This document shows positions 1-9,999 of a stretch of DNA of 64,000 nt, piece by piece. The position numbers were made by a program, and so were the translations under genes. Source of the DNA: G963422705 sp963422705. Lineage in GTDB: Bacteria > Poribacteria > WGA-4E > WGA-3G. The stretch is taken from contig OY730443.1 of the NCBI GenBank assembly GCA_963422705.1, forward strand, positions 3,410,001 to 3,474,000, written 5' to 3'. Below the pieces are notes generated by a model. It did no database searches, was not told the origin of the DNA, and worked only from the letters and a program-made list of their open reading frames with translations. Numbering within the stretch: the first letter of the stretch is position 1; each line of letters opens with the position of its first letter.

Positions 1-268
1 CCGGATGTGAGTTGTGCTTAGTTAATAAACGTTATTATGCAAATTCTTACGTTCTCGCCGTAGCGTACTTCCGGGATTTAGATTATCAGCGATTAATATA
101 GAGGCTGTCGCCGCGAAAAATACGTAAAATTTGCGGTGTTCGAATCTTCAGCTTAAAGGCGGTAGTACCCGTTTCGCCTGCTTCCTATTTCCGCTTTTAA
201 CCGAATTTGTCGTGTTTCTTCGAGGTGCCTGCTATCACAGATTTTTGGTTTTTGTAGGGATTCAAAAA
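1..268. other. Window edge, no gene seen
   Basis: No open reading frame with a convincing start and ribosome binding site is visible. The stretch lies downstream of the minus-strand oxidoreductase gene and could hold its transcript end, but I see no clear hairpin with a T-tract. Confidence 0.4.
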
Positions 269-1327
269 TTACAGTGTCGGCACTGTTAGAGTGACTTCGC
301 GTCCACCGGCTTCGGAAGAATCGATGACACCTTGAATGATAACGTTAGAGAGCATGACGCCGTACGGTTCGATGGGTGAAGGTTTGCCTTCGCGTACTGC
401 CTCAATAAAGGCGGTATCTTCTTCGCGGAAAACATCAACGGATTCGAATTCCGTAAATTCCTCATCGTGGATTTCACCATCTTTATCGCCGTAAACCCGG
501 ACACCATCTTGTGGCCCGCGGACTTCGCCAATACCGAGGCGTAGTCCTGCTTTTTTTCCGAGGAAAATCGTGCCGCCGAGGGAGTCCATATTCATACACC
601 AGCATGTCTTAAATACCATACGTGTGCCATCTTCAAAAACTACCCACCCGACGCCAAAATCTTCTACCTCTGTCTCACGAAGTGCGGGGTTCCAGGTGTT
701 ATGTAGGCTGAGATAGTTTGACGTTATTCCGGAAACGGCTATTGGTTTGGGATGTCCCATCAGATAAAGCGCGGTGTCTAATGCGTAAACGCCGATGTCT
801 GCAGAGGCACCTAAGCCGGCTGTCGCTTTCCGGATGAAGCTGCCGCCGGGGTTTCCGCGTCGTCTGTCTGCAACGGTTTCAACGTAGTAGATATCGCCAA
901 GCGTGCCTGCTTCGACAATCTCCTTAGCTTTGATAACTTGTGCGGAATACCGTAGCTTAAGGCCGATCATTAAGATTTTATCGTTTTGCTGAGAAGCGCG
1001 CCACATAGCTGCGGCTGCATCCAAGGTGGCTTCCATCGGTTTCTCGCAGAAGACGTGTTTGCCTGCATTTAAGGCGGCGACTGTCGGTGCAGCATGCACT
1101 CCTGTTGGGGTACAGACGTATATTGCCTCGATGTCGTCCATTTTGAGCATTTCGTTGTAATCACTGAATGTCTGCTTGATGCCCCACTGTTCTTTGGCGC
1201 GCTCTAAATTTGCTGGCACCACGTCGGCTGCGGCGATAATTTCTGCGCCTTCAATGTTCACAATCGTTCCACAGTGGGCTTGTGCGATACCGCCGGCACC
1301 AATCAGCCCTAATTTAACTGTTCGCAT
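269..1327 (-). CDS. Gfo/Idh/MocA family NAD(P)-dependent oxidoreductase
   Basis: A 352-residue cytoplasmic protein of the Gfo/Idh/MocA family, which oxidises or reduces sugars, polyols and related compounds with NAD(P). The N-terminal Rossmann fold shows GLIGAGGIAQAH near residue 7, and the family motif CEKPMEA near residue 94 carries the lysine usually placed at the active site. Residues from about 130 onward match the C-terminal substrate-binding half, and the length is normal. The start at 1327 follows a GAGG-like Shine-Dalgarno. It is divergent from the zinc dehydrogenase at 1588, so the two may share a control region. The substrate cannot be told from sequence. Confidence 0.88.
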   Translation of the reverse strand: MRTVKLGLIGAGGIAQAHCGTIVNIEGAEIIAAADVVPANLERAKEQWGIKQTFSDYNEMLKMDDIEAIYVCTPTGVHAAPTVAALNAGKHVFCEKPMEATLDAAAAMWRASQQNDKILMIGLKLRYSAQVIKAKEIVEAGTLGDIYYVETVADRRRGNPGGSFIRKATAGLGASADIGVYALDTALYLMGHPKPIAVSGITSNYLSLHNTWNPALRETEVEDFGVGWVVFEDGTRMVFKTCWCMNMDSLGGTIFLGKKAGLRLGIGEVRGPQDGVRVYGDKDGEIHDEEFTEFESVDVFREEDTAFIEAVREGKPSPIEPYGVMLSNVIIQGVIDSSEAGGREVTLTVPTL

Positions 1328-1587
1328 TTTAGTTCCTCATTTTGTATTGGCATTCATTAGATTTTACTGGGCTCCGTTTTGAAAGTCAAGGAAAATCACA
1401 CAACGATTTTGTTCTTCGTTAAGAACGGACGCGAACCGACGAGGTGCCGCTGTGGAAACGAGCTTCCTGTCGCGATATGCTTCGCAACTCTTGAAAACGG
1501 AATGACTTTGATAGAAATGAATTGCCAGAATTCTCCGGGTATGCTATCTTATCATCAGATGACTAAGCTTTATGGAGGAGAACGGTT

Positions 1588-2613
1588 GTGAAAGCGGCAC
1601 AATTTTATGGCGGAAAAGACATTCGAGTTGAAACGTTACCGGCGCCGACACCGGGGCCCGGGCAGGTGCTTGTTCAAGTTGAGGCTGCGGGCATCTGTGG
1701 CAGTGACTTGCACGGGTATCATCATCCACCGCCTCAGCCTTTGTCGCCCCGGATTGGCGGCCATGAGTTAGTCGGGCAAATTATTGATAGCGGTAAAGGG
1801 GTAAGGACTCCTAAAATCGGTGACAGGGTTGCGATTGAGCCGATTACGCCGTGCAATACTTGTCCGGAGTGCATGAATGGCTACTATAATATCTGCTCAA
1901 ATTTGCGGCATGGGGGCGGTGGGTTTGCGGAATTCGTCGTCACGGGGGAAGCAAACGCGTATCCGTTGCCGGAGAGTGTATCAAGTGAAGGTGGCGTGCT
2001 AGCAGAAGTTTACGCCGTGGCGGTGCATGCTGTCAACAGAGCGATGGTTTCCCCTGGGGAGCGTGTCGCCATTATTGGCAGTGGGCCGGTTGGGTTAACG
2101 ATTGCGCAGGTAGCGGATGTCGCCGGGGCGACTGCCATCACGATGTTGGGGAAGCCGGACGGCCCGCTCCGGATTGCGCAGCGAGCCGTGGGAGCGCTGC
2201 CCATTAACGTTGATACAACGGATGCGGTTGACGCCGTCATGGAGTGGAGCGATGGACGAGGGGCCGATGTCGTCTTTGAAGCGGTTGGCGGTACAGCGAA
2301 TACGTTGGAGCAGGCAACAGAAATTGCTGCCAAACGCGGACGTGTCTGCATGGTGGGCGGACATCGCACGCCTCTGACTTTCTCCGAGCGTTTCGCACGC
2401 AGCCGCGAATTAACCGTCATCTGGGCGTTTTGCTATGGACGACATGGTGGACGAACCGAATTTCAAGTGGCGATTGATTTACTCGCCTCTGGCAAACTGG
2501 AGCCCTCACCTTTGGTAACACACCGTTTTCCCTTAGATGATATTAATCAAGCGTTTGCTGTCGCCGCCGGGCGCGAGGAGCATGCTTCGGTTAAGGTACT
2601 TGTCATACCATAG
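1588..2613 (+). CDS. Zinc-dependent medium-chain alcohol/polyol dehydrogenase
   Basis: A 341-residue medium-chain dehydrogenase/reductase. The GroES-like half contains GICGSDLHG (catalytic zinc cysteine), GHELVG, and a structural-zinc stretch CNTCPECMNGYYNIC near residues 93-107. The nucleotide-binding half contains GSGPVGL. The overall layout resembles sorbitol or threonine dehydrogenases. It starts at GTG 1588, placed 9 bases after GGAGG. Together with the divergent Gfo/Idh/MocA gene and the ThuA-like gene downstream it suggests a sugar or polyol catabolic neighbourhood. The specific substrate is not determinable. Confidence 0.9.
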   Translation: MKAAQFYGGKDIRVETLPAPTPGPGQVLVQVEAAGICGSDLHGYHHPPPQPLSPRIGGHELVGQIIDSGKGVRTPKIGDRVAIEPITPCNTCPECMNGYYNICSNLRHGGGGFAEFVVTGEANAYPLPESVSSEGGVLAEVYAVAVHAVNRAMVSPGERVAIIGSGPVGLTIAQVADVAGATAITMLGKPDGPLRIAQRAVGALPINVDTTDAVDAVMEWSDGRGADVVFEAVGGTANTLEQATEIAAKRGRVCMVGGHRTPLTFSERFARSRELTVIWAFCYGRHGGRTEFQVAIDLLASGKLEPSPLVTHRFPLDDINQAFAVAAGREEHASVKVLVIP

Positions 2614-2702
2614 CATAGTGTAGGCGGTATGAGAATTCAGGGGGACCTCATTCCGGTAATTCGGCAGTGCCTATCAGACTAAAACTTAATATGAGGTGAA
2701 AC

Positions 2703-3338
2703 ATGGGAACACTGAAATTACTCGTCTTCGTTGGGACGGAGGGCATCTACCATGAACATGCCGGTAACGGGAAGTTCTTGACGACAAGGCTGAACGAGAC
2801 TGATGATATTGAGGCGACTTTTTCGCGGGACTACGATGTGCTTGCAGATGGCCTTGGCCGGTATCACGTGGTACTTTTCTATACCGATGTCGGCGTACTC
2901 ACGGATGCGCAAGCGGCTGGCTTATTGGACTATATCCGCGAGGGCGGCGGGTTTTTCGGATTGCATACTGCGGCCGCCTCTTTCCGGGAATGTGCAGGCT
3001 ATCATGAGATGCTCAACGGTTTTTTCAACGGGCATAGTCCGTATATGGATTTTACCGTTAACATCACTGATTCCGCGCATCCGATTACGGAAGGCTTATC
3101 CGATTTTGAGGTGAAGGACGAGCTCTACTATCTGAAGCACAATTCTGGGGCATCGCACCATCTCATGCATGCCTATGATGTGACAAAAGACGAGACGCAC
3201 GTCATGGCATTCCATCATCAGTATGGGCAGGGCAGAGTCTTCTATTTTGCGCTTGGGCACGATATGGCGGTGCTGGAGAATCGCAGTTTTCAGGAGATTA
3301 TTCGGCGGGGGGCACTGTGGGCAGGAAATCGGCTTTAA
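2703..3338 (+). CDS. ThuA-like domain protein
   Basis: A 211-residue protein matching the ThuA/trehalose-utilization fold, a class-I glutamine-amidotransferase-like domain common in carbohydrate-degrading bacteria. Supporting stretches are GGGFFGLHTAAASF (about residues 81-94) and the C-terminal GQGRVFYFALGHD, both characteristic of the family. There is no signal peptide, so it is probably cytoplasmic. The start follows GAGG. It lies 90 bases after the zinc dehydrogenase and directly abuts the next gene, consistent with one operon. ThuA has been linked to keto-trehalose metabolism in rhizobia, but the reaction here is unproven. Confidence 0.85.
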   Translation: MGTLKLLVFVGTEGIYHEHAGNGKFLTTRLNETDDIEATFSRDYDVLADGLGRYHVVLFYTDVGVLTDAQAAGLLDYIREGGGFFGLHTAAASFRECAGYHEMLNGFFNGHSPYMDFTVNITDSAHPITEGLSDFEVKDELYYLKHNSGASHHLMHAYDVTKDETHVMAFHHQYGQGRVFYFALGHDMAVLENRSFQEIIRRGALWAGNRL

Positions 3339-3353
3339 ATGAGGATTAAAAAA

Positions 3354-4034
3354 ATGAGTTATGAGGCAATTGAATCAAAGTTCATCGCGACAGAAGAAAA
3401 GGGTGAGGTTTCTTCGTTGCTAATTTGTCCGGAGGGCGCGACATGGTTGCTCGTTCTCGGCCATGGCGCGGGTACCAATATGCGACATACTACCCTTCAG
3501 ACGATTTCGGAACGCTTGTCGGATGTCGGCATTGCGACTTTTCGCTACCAATTTCCTTACATGGAACGCGGGGGTGGTGGTAGGGAGTCACAAGCTGTCG
3601 CGTTAGCAACCGTCCGTTCTGCGGTTGCGGCGGCGCATCGGGCCGCGCCGGCATTATCCATTCTTCTGGGTGGGCATTCGTATAGTGGGCGGATGTCTTC
3701 ACACGCCGCGGCGGAAGCCCCAATTGAACATGTCCGCGGACTCGTGTTCTTCGCATTTCCACTCCATCCGTCTGGAAAGCCCGGCATAGAACGGGCGCAG
3801 CACCTGGATGATGTGAGTGTCCCGATGCTATTTTTATCGGGTACACGCGATAAGTTGGCACAACTCGATTTGCTATCATCTGTCTGTGAGAGGCTTGGGG
3901 ACAAAGCTACCTTACAGCTACTGGACACTGCTGAACACGGGTTCAAAGTGCTCAAACGTTCGCGTCAATCGACGGAGGACGTTTTCGTAGAGATGGCACG
4001 GGTTGTCCGGACGTGGTGCGGGCAATTGAACTGA
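3354..4034 (+). CDS. Alpha/beta-hydrolase (KANL3/Tex30-like)
   Basis: A soluble alpha/beta-hydrolase of about 226 residues. It has LVLGHGAGTN early (oxyanion region), the nucleophile elbow GGHSYSG, a likely acid in SGTRDKLA, and a catalytic histidine in AEHGFKV. This order is that of the dienelactone-hydrolase/Tex30 group. An ATG at 3339 touches the upstream stop, but the GAGGA at 3341-3345 is 8 bases before the ATG at 3354, so I prefer 3354. It is probably translated with the ThuA-like gene. The natural ester or other substrate is unknown. Confidence 0.82.
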   Translation: MSYEAIESKFIATEEKGEVSSLLICPEGATWLLVLGHGAGTNMRHTTLQTISERLSDVGIATFRYQFPYMERGGGGRESQAVALATVRSAVAAAHRAAPALSILLGGHSYSGRMSSHAAAEAPIEHVRGLVFFAFPLHPSGKPGIERAQHLDDVSVPMLFLSGTRDKLAQLDLLSSVCERLGDKATLQLLDTAEHGFKVLKRSRQSTEDVFVEMARVVRTWCGQLN

Positions 4035-4179
4035 AAGTCGGGCGAGCATGGCGGGATATGATGTGCCACCTCAGATTTGAAACCTGTAACCGCGTCTCGC
4101 GACAAGTTTCAGTTGAAACTCGTCGAAAAACGCGTTCGAACCCGGTTCAGCGGGGCGACATTTGATGAAAGCAATTTAT

Positions 4180-5526
4180 TTACTCGGATAGAGACAGGAT
4201 TTGCTTCGCGGGATAATGTGTATCGCCTGGTGATAGGTGAAGTGGGTTGTTAAGGACTGCCGTGTCTGGGGGCTGCATGATGCTGTTTTCATTAACCGGG
4301 TCATCGGTTTCCTCGCGCCATTGTTCCAAACGCGTCCGCATCTCTGACAAAATTTCCGAATGTTCTGCTTGTCCGGCGAGGTTATGTGCCTCAGACGCAT
4401 CGAATACCAGATTGTATAGTCTCTCCGATTCAACGGGTTGTTCCCGCCAGCCGTGCTCAATCATCAACGTCTTACTGATACTGTCATCACAGTTAGGCAT
4501 TGCCCACTGTTCAGCGTCGTCGTAACGGCGTATATATTTCCATTTTTTGGTTCTGATGGCGCGCTGCGGTTCATAACAGCAGTGATAGTTAACTTCCGCA
4601 AAAATTTCATTTCGGATGTCGTCGGTTTCCCCGCGAATTAAGGGAAGGATGGAGGTGCCTTGTAGCCACGTTGGAGGTTCAATGTTTGCCAGTTCACATA
4701 TCGTCGGGAACAGGTCGATTTGGCTCACCAATCCATCAATTACCTTTCCACCGTGAAAGCCCCCGGGGCCGCGTACGATGAGCATGATACCGATACCGTG
4801 TTCAGATAGGTTACATTTCATGCGTGGGAATGCGAGCCCGTGGTCGGTTGTACATATGATAAGTGTATTTTCAGCGATTCGATTTTCCGCTAAAGCATCA
4901 AAAACGACTCCCATTTTCCTATCAAGTGTGCGTGCTGCATCGATGTATTCTGCCATGTCTTGTCGCGTTTCCGGTGTGTCAGGGAGGGGTTGTGGTGGCT
5001 TGACGTAGTGGGGTTTTGTCTTGGGTTCGCCTTCGGGCGCCGGGTCAAACCCTTTATTTCGTCGGTGTGTTTCGCCAAATCCGACATCAAGGAAAAAGGG
5101 GGCGTCCTGTTTTTCGGAGAGAAAAGCGCGTGCACGTTCTTCTGCGCCAGCGTGTCTATTCTCTTGAGTTAGAATCCGCTGGTATCCCGTAGCCTTCACC
5201 TCGCTATTTTGTAGTACATGTTGGAAGCCTGCGAGTGCGGTGACATAACCGGCGCGATTCAGCGTGTGCGGAATGAGGTGTTGAGGCACCGGAAGGCTCC
5301 ATCCACGGTTTGCGAGTCCGCCCATGCCACAGCTGTGTGCCCATTGCCCGGTGAGCAAGGCTGCGCGCGAAGGTGAGCAAGTAGGGTTTGCACAAAAAGC
5401 ATTTCGAAACAGAGTGCCCTCTTCAGCGAGTTTTTGGATATTTGGTGTGGGAATTGCGTGTCCGTACGGTTGAACGTACCGGCCGGTATCGTGAGAATGA
5501 ATGTAGACTATATTTGGTTTCTTCAT
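4180..5526 (-). CDS. Cys-type sulfatase (alkaline phosphatase superfamily)
   Basis: A 448-residue type I sulfatase. CSPSRAALLTG (Cys50) is the formylglycine signature, so activity would need a formylglycine-generating enzyme encoded elsewhere. The N-terminal metal site reads HSHDTG instead of the commoner DDxG, and TTDHG with a following lysine forms the second metal site. No signal peptide is visible, so it may act in the cytoplasm on imported sulfated sugars or reach the periplasm another way. Its start overlaps the stop of the ROK gene by 4 bases (ATGA), implying coupled translation. Sulfatase expansions are typical of bacteria living on marine or host glycans. Confidence 0.92.
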   Translation of the reverse strand: MKKPNIVYIHSHDTGRYVQPYGHAIPTPNIQKLAEEGTLFRNAFCANPTCSPSRAALLTGQWAHSCGMGGLANRGWSLPVPQHLIPHTLNRAGYVTALAGFQHVLQNSEVKATGYQRILTQENRHAGAEERARAFLSEKQDAPFFLDVGFGETHRRNKGFDPAPEGEPKTKPHYVKPPQPLPDTPETRQDMAEYIDAARTLDRKMGVVFDALAENRIAENTLIICTTDHGLAFPRMKCNLSEHGIGIMLIVRGPGGFHGGKVIDGLVSQIDLFPTICELANIEPPTWLQGTSILPLIRGETDDIRNEIFAEVNYHCCYEPQRAIRTKKWKYIRRYDDAEQWAMPNCDDSISKTLMIEHGWREQPVESERLYNLVFDASEAHNLAGQAEHSEILSEMRTRLEQWREETDDPVNENSIMQPPDTAVLNNPLHLSPGDTHYPAKQILSLSE

Positions 5527-6524
5527 AACACTCGCCCTTTCAGTTTCTCATGGGTGGTTTTAAGCTGCTGACGCGCTAATTCGGCTGCGCCGAGAATACC
5601 GGCATCGTCGCCAAGTTTGGCACGGACTATCTGGACATCGTTTAATGTATTCGGCAGTGAGTACTTCTCTACAATTTTCTGGATGTTCTTGAGGTATTTT
5701 TCGTCGAGTGCCTCAATAACCCCGCCGCCGAGGATTATCATTTGTGGGTTTAAGAAGTTTACAATAGAGGCGATACCGATTCCGAGGTATTTCGTGGCCT
5801 TTTTGAAAACTTTTACGGTTAACTTATCGTTTGCGCGGAGTGCTTTCGCTAAGGTACCACTCAGAATTAACTTGAGTTCGCCGTCTGTGAGTTCTGTTAG
5901 GATGCTTTTCTTCCCGTTCTTCACGATGGCATTTCGAATTTGTTTGGTTATTGCGGTGCGGCTGGCGAGTGCTTCCATACACCCTTTCGTCCCACATCCA
6001 CAGCGCCGTCCCCCTGCTTTGACGATGATGTGCCCAATTTCACCGGCGGTTTTGCTGGCGCCGTGAAACAGTTCGCCGTTCATGATGATGCCGCCACCGA
6101 TGCCGGTGCCGACAAAAATCCCAACGAGGGTTGATATTCCTTTACCTGCGCCAAATGCGTGCTCGCCAAGCGTGCCAACGTTCACGTCATTGTCAACAAA
6201 AGTAGGAATACCGACGCGGGTTTCAAGTTCGGCTTTGAGTGGGATATTTGTCCAGCCGAGGTTTGGGGCGAAAATTACAACCCCCGTCGCCGGTTCCAGA
6301 GGCCCCGGCGCGCCTATTCCGACTGCCTTAATCGAGTGTGAGTCGACACCGGATTTGTCAACCGCCTTCTGAATACATTGCGCAATTCTATCGATGACAA
6401 CTGCTGCGTCTTTGTCGGCTTTTGTCGGAATTTTGGAGCGCCCTAAAATATTGCCTTCTGCATTCACCACGGCGGCAAGAATCTTTGTACCGCCCATATC
6501 TACGCCGATGACATTACCGTCCAT
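5523..6524 (-). CDS. ROK family sugar kinase
   Basis: A 333-residue ROK protein, probably an ATP-dependent gluco- or N-acetylhexosamine kinase. DMGGTK near residue 9 is the phosphate loop, GTGIGGG follows centrally, and GHIIVKAGGRRCGCGTKGC carries the histidine and zinc-binding cysteines of the ROK signature. There is no N-terminal winged helix, which argues for a kinase over a repressor. It lies between the CHAD gene (11 bp overlap) and the sulfatase (4 bp overlap), forming a tight minus-strand operon. A role phosphorylating sugars released by desulfation is plausible inference. Confidence 0.9.
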   Translation of the reverse strand: MDGNVIGVDMGGTKILAAVVNAEGNILGRSKIPTKADKDAAVVIDRIAQCIQKAVDKSGVDSHSIKAVGIGAPGPLEPATGVVIFAPNLGWTNIPLKAELETRVGIPTFVDNDVNVGTLGEHAFGAGKGISTLVGIFVGTGIGGGIIMNGELFHGASKTAGEIGHIIVKAGGRRCGCGTKGCMEALASRTAITKQIRNAIVKNGKKSILTELTDGELKLILSGTLAKALRANDKLTVKVFKKATKYLGIGIASIVNFLNPQMIILGGGVIEALDEKYLKNIQKIVEKYSLPNTLNDVQIVRAKLGDDAGILGAAELARQQLKTTHEKLKGRVL

Positions 6525-7518
6525 GATAATTTTTCTTCCTCCGTGAGGTTTTATGGATTGGCGGATAGAGAAACCGGCGGAACAATTTCCGTCTGAACTG
6601 TGTTTTTGTCAGTTTCTCCCATCTTTTCAAAAAGGCTTTATAATCTGCTTCTCGGGTTTTTCGGGTGCGCTCAATGAGTGTTGCAATACCCGGCGATTCC
6701 AGGTGCGGATGTGTTCGCTGGTAATCGGTTAAGAGGTCGAGTGTGATATCGCAATCATGAATCCGCCCGATTTGCCTTTGCAAGCGAATAATAACATTGT
6801 GAAAACCACGGAACTTATAGATGTCGTCAAAAAATCCCATGGTGTACCGGAGCCGCTTCATTGCAATTCGCATCTTGTGGAGTTCTTCGCGATTTGCTGG
6901 GTTAAAAATAAAATGTTCCCATGCGTAAATTTTTTCAGCTTTTGCTGGGAGAATTTTACGGGCATGTGCGATTAGATGCTTACGGTTCTTTTTTTCATCA
7001 GGCTGCGGGCACGATTCGGTAGAGGGAGATTGATGAAGAACGATGTGAGAGGTATTAGTGAAATCACGGATGAACTTTTTTTGAAAATTGGCCGCCTGAA
7101 GTTTTTCAAATAATGCGAGCATCGGTTTTCGGGTTTCTTCTCGCTTTTCTTGGAGATAAGCAATTAACGTTTGCACGTCAAACTTTTCGGCATCGGAGAG
7201 CGGCGGTACCGCTTCTTCAAATCTGGCAATAAGGACATCTAAGTCGCGGACGGCCCCGAGCGTCCGAGTGATTTCCTTTATCTGTTTATAGTGTTTTTTG
7301 AACGGTTTCTTTGGGAAGCACACGGCGAAATTTACCATGGCTTCACGCAAGCGGCGAGAAACGACACGCATATCATGCAAATGTTCAATATTGGTACCCT
7401 CTTTGGCACCTGCTTCGTTGGCCATCATCTTATGAAAGTAGGCGATAATTATCTGACGCCCGCGGTTTATTAACGTTTCGTCTGCAGTAATTTCTTTATT
7501 ATCTGTGCCTTTAGCCAT
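6514..7518 (-). CDS. CHAD domain protein
   Basis: A 334-residue, mostly helical, strongly basic protein with two CHAD-type repeats. Conserved pairs are HDMRVVSRRLREA (about residues 47-59) and HKMRIAMKRLRYTMGFF in the second half. CHAD domains bind inorganic polyphosphate, and the many Lys/Arg/His residues fit. The open frame extends to 7575, but the ATG at 7518 follows GAGGATAGGA closely and is the better start. It is the first gene of the CHAD-ROK-sulfatase cluster; any functional link to the other two is unknown. Confidence 0.85.
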   Translation of the reverse strand: MAKGTDNKEITADETLINRGRQIIIAYFHKMMANEAGAKEGTNIEHLHDMRVVSRRLREAMVNFAVCFPKKPFKKHYKQIKEITRTLGAVRDLDVLIARFEEAVPPLSDAEKFDVQTLIAYLQEKREETRKPMLALFEKLQAANFQKKFIRDFTNTSHIVLHQSPSTESCPQPDEKKNRKHLIAHARKILPAKAEKIYAWEHFIFNPANREELHKMRIAMKRLRYTMGFFDDIYKFRGFHNVIIRLQRQIGRIHDCDITLDLLTDYQRTHPHLESPGIATLIERTRKTREADYKAFLKRWEKLTKTQFRRKLFRRFLYPPIHKTSRRKKNYHGR

Positions 7519-7575
7519 TTTCCTATCCTCTGTTTTAATCTTAAACCCTTCCCTTTGAACTATTGTTCGCCTCAA

Positions 7576-8031
7576 AATTGCTGGGCAAGGGCTTATACCG
7601 CAGCGATATGAGCTGGGTGGGATTATTCTTAGTTTACCACGAAATTGTATCGCAGTTCAAACCGTTTTTGCGGCTTGCGATGGGCGCCGTTCCAGGCGCT
7701 CGATGTCCCTCTCTTGCTTGCAGTCGGACATGGCAAGCGTAACGGAGAATCCAAAATTATCGGTTCTATTGGATGTTGGAAGGGGAGCGAATCCTTCATA
7801 TTTTGACTTCTGCTTCGGTAAAAGGCCGGCATAAAAATACATATTAACATGTATAAAGTAGTTATCAGTTTTTAGGAATGCTAACACTTCACGTTGGACA
7901 GAGCGTTTGGTTTAATTAACCGGACAACGGTACGGTAGGGATTAACAGTTCTTCTGTATCCTTTGTAGTGATGAGAGGTTTCCCGTCAATAAAAAATTAG
8001 GTACCATGGTTTGGCGGTGATTGCCCGCGTG
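7576..8031. other. Intergenic region with small GC hairpin
   Basis: No supported gene; the short frames lack ribosome sites. At 7684-7699 there is a GCGCC-loop-GGCGC hairpin with loop GTTCCA. It resembles the hairpin at 10000-10016 (CCCGCC, loop GTTCA, GGCGGG), so both may belong to a short dispersed repeat. Confidence 0.4.
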
Positions 8032-9120
8032 CTACTGGGTTTTAGCTTTCTGGCGTAGGAGATGATCTGTGATTACCAAGGCTGCCATTGCTTCCACAAT
8101 GGCAGGGGCGCGGACTAACACACACGGGTCATGCCGTCCACTTGCGGCTAACGTCACCGAGTTACCGTGAATATCCACAGTTTCTTGCTCTTTTCCAATG
8201 GTTGCAGTCGGTTTGAATGCGACTTGGAACAGGATGTTTTCGCCGTTTGAAATGCCGCCTTGGGTGCCACCAGAATTATTTGTCCGTGTCCGGATACGTT
8301 CTGTATCAGGCTGCTTTTCGATATAAAACGCATCGTTGTGTTCTGCTCCTGTCATTGTAACCCCATCAAACCCGGAACCGATTTGAAACCCCATGGTTGC
8401 AGGAAGTGACATCATTCCCTTTGCTAAATCTGCTTTGAGTTTGTCAAATACAGGTTCACCGAGTCCAACGGGAACGTTGCGAATGACAGCCTCAATGACG
8501 CCTCCAAGCGAATCCTGCTGTCGCCTTGCCTGTTCAATCCGCTCGGCCATCTTGGTACTTACGGATGAGTCTGGGCATCGAACGGGGCTGATTTCTACCT
8601 GTTCCAGCGTCACAACTTCGGTGTCAATTTCTGCTATCAGTGTATGAATCTGTTTAACATAGGCGAGAATCTCGGTACCACACTTTTCTTTTAAAATCTG
8701 TTTTGCAATTGCGCCTGCGGCGACGCGCCCGATAGTCTCGCGTGCACTTGCTCTTCCACCGCCTTGCCAATTCCGGATGCCGTATTTCTGTTGGTAGGTG
8801 AAATCGGCGTGTGACGGGCGATACAAGTCTTTCAAATGTTTGTATTCGGAGGGGCGTGCGTTCTTGTTCCATACGAGCATCGAGATAGGGGTGCCAAGTG
8901 TTTTACCTTCAAATACGCCTGAGAGTACCTCAACGACATCGCCTTCTTGGCGCGGGGTAGTGAGATGGCTCTGGCCGGGTTTCCGCCGATTCAGTTCAAA
9001 TTGGATTGCCGGAATATCCAGTGCCAGCTGTGGTGGGCAGCCATCAACGACGACACCAACAGCCCCGCCATGTGATTCTCCCCATGTGGTTATCCGAAAC
9101 AGGTGGCCAAATGTATTCAT
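8032..9120 (-). CDS. aroC: Chorismate synthase
   Basis: A 362-residue chorismate synthase, converting EPSP to chorismate with reduced FMN in the last shikimate step. All three family signatures are visible: GESHGGAVGVVVDGCPP near the N-terminus, GGRASARETIGRVAAGAIA in the middle, and RHDPCVLVRAPAIVEAMA near the C-terminus. The start at 9120 gives the standard MNTFGHLFRITTWGESHG opening, and length matches the family. It stands alone on the minus strand, divergent from the M50-like gene at 9277, so no aromatic-biosynthesis operon is seen here. Confidence 0.97.
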   Translation of the reverse strand: MNTFGHLFRITTWGESHGGAVGVVVDGCPPQLALDIPAIQFELNRRKPGQSHLTTPRQEGDVVEVLSGVFEGKTLGTPISMLVWNKNARPSEYKHLKDLYRPSHADFTYQQKYGIRNWQGGGRASARETIGRVAAGAIAKQILKEKCGTEILAYVKQIHTLIAEIDTEVVTLEQVEISPVRCPDSSVSTKMAERIEQARRQQDSLGGVIEAVIRNVPVGLGEPVFDKLKADLAKGMMSLPATMGFQIGSGFDGVTMTGAEHNDAFYIEKQPDTERIRTRTNNSGGTQGGISNGENILFQVAFKPTATIGKEQETVDIHGNSVTLAASGRHDPCVLVRAPAIVEAMAALVITDHLLRQKAKTQ

Positions 9121-9276
9121 ATGCTCTCGTTTTTTTTCGGTTGCTAATTTGCGATATTATGTAGTATACTATAACAGATTCTGCGCTTTGACAACAAGTG
9201 AAATTTTGCTGAGGCCGCGCCGAAAAGTTCACCCTGTGCCCTCTACTATTGTGTGTGCTTTACCCAAAGAGAGATT

Positions 9277-9960
9277 ATGAAAACACTTTTTAAACGTTAT
9301 ATTGCCTTGTTTTTAATTTTTGTCGGCGTTGCACTGCTATGGAAGGGCCCGTTTATGTATCCGCTCAAAATTTTTGTTGTGTTTATGCACGAGGTTAGCC
9401 ATGGACTTGCGGCGATTGCTACTGGTGGACGGATTGCTGAGATTCATGTGAATACGCAACAAGGGGGACACGCAATCACACAAGGCGGCTCTCGTTTTTG
9501 GATTTTGTCTGCCGGTTATTTGGGGAGTCTTGTTTGGGGAGGATTAATTCTGATTTTGGCTGCCAGGACTCATCGTGACAGGGCGATTAGCGTGCTTATC
9601 GGCATTCTTATGGTGGTTATCTCAATCAGTTTTGGTAATGATGGGTTCACTTACCTTTTTGGTATCGGTTTCGGGGCCGCGCTCATCGCGATTGGGCTCT
9701 TTCTTCCGGAAACGGTTAATGATTGGATATTGCGGACTATTGGGATGACGAGTTGTCTTTACGCGATTCTTGATATCAAAAGCGATGTGTTGGATAGGGC
9801 ACATCTGCGTTCGGATGCGCGGATGCTTTCAGAGGTTACTATCCTTCCTACGGAGGTTTGGGGGCTCATTTGGGTTGCGATTGCACTTGGGTTCACCATA
9901 TGGTTTCTCTACATCGCCGGCAAAGGGACGTCAACGACACCAATGGCTGAAGCGGAATAG
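9277..9960 (+). CDS. M50-like membrane metallopeptidase family protein
   Basis: A 227-residue multi-spanning membrane protein. HEVSH at residues 38-42 matches the HExxH zinc motif at the end of a membrane segment, as in the M50B-like family (site-2-protease relatives). About six hydrophobic segments follow. No clear second metal-binding motif (NxxPxxxxDG) is visible, so activity is uncertain. The frame opens at 9253, but the ATG at 9277 follows AGAGAG and gives a cleaner N-terminus. Confidence 0.78.
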   Translation: MKTLFKRYIALFLIFVGVALLWKGPFMYPLKIFVVFMHEVSHGLAAIATGGRIAEIHVNTQQGGHAITQGGSRFWILSAGYLGSLVWGGLILILAARTHRDRAISVLIGILMVVISISFGNDGFTYLFGIGFGAALIAIGLFLPETVNDWILRTIGMTSCLYAILDIKSDVLDRAHLRSDARMLSEVTILPTEVWGLIWVAIALGFTIWFLYIAGKGTSTTPMAEAE

Positions 9961-9999
9961 CGTTTTTTGTTTCCGAGGCCCGTCCGCATTGCAATGTGT

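Noticed and set aside
2010..2420. Minus-strand frames opposite the zinc dehydrogenase
   Set aside because: They are antisense shadows of a well-supported gene.
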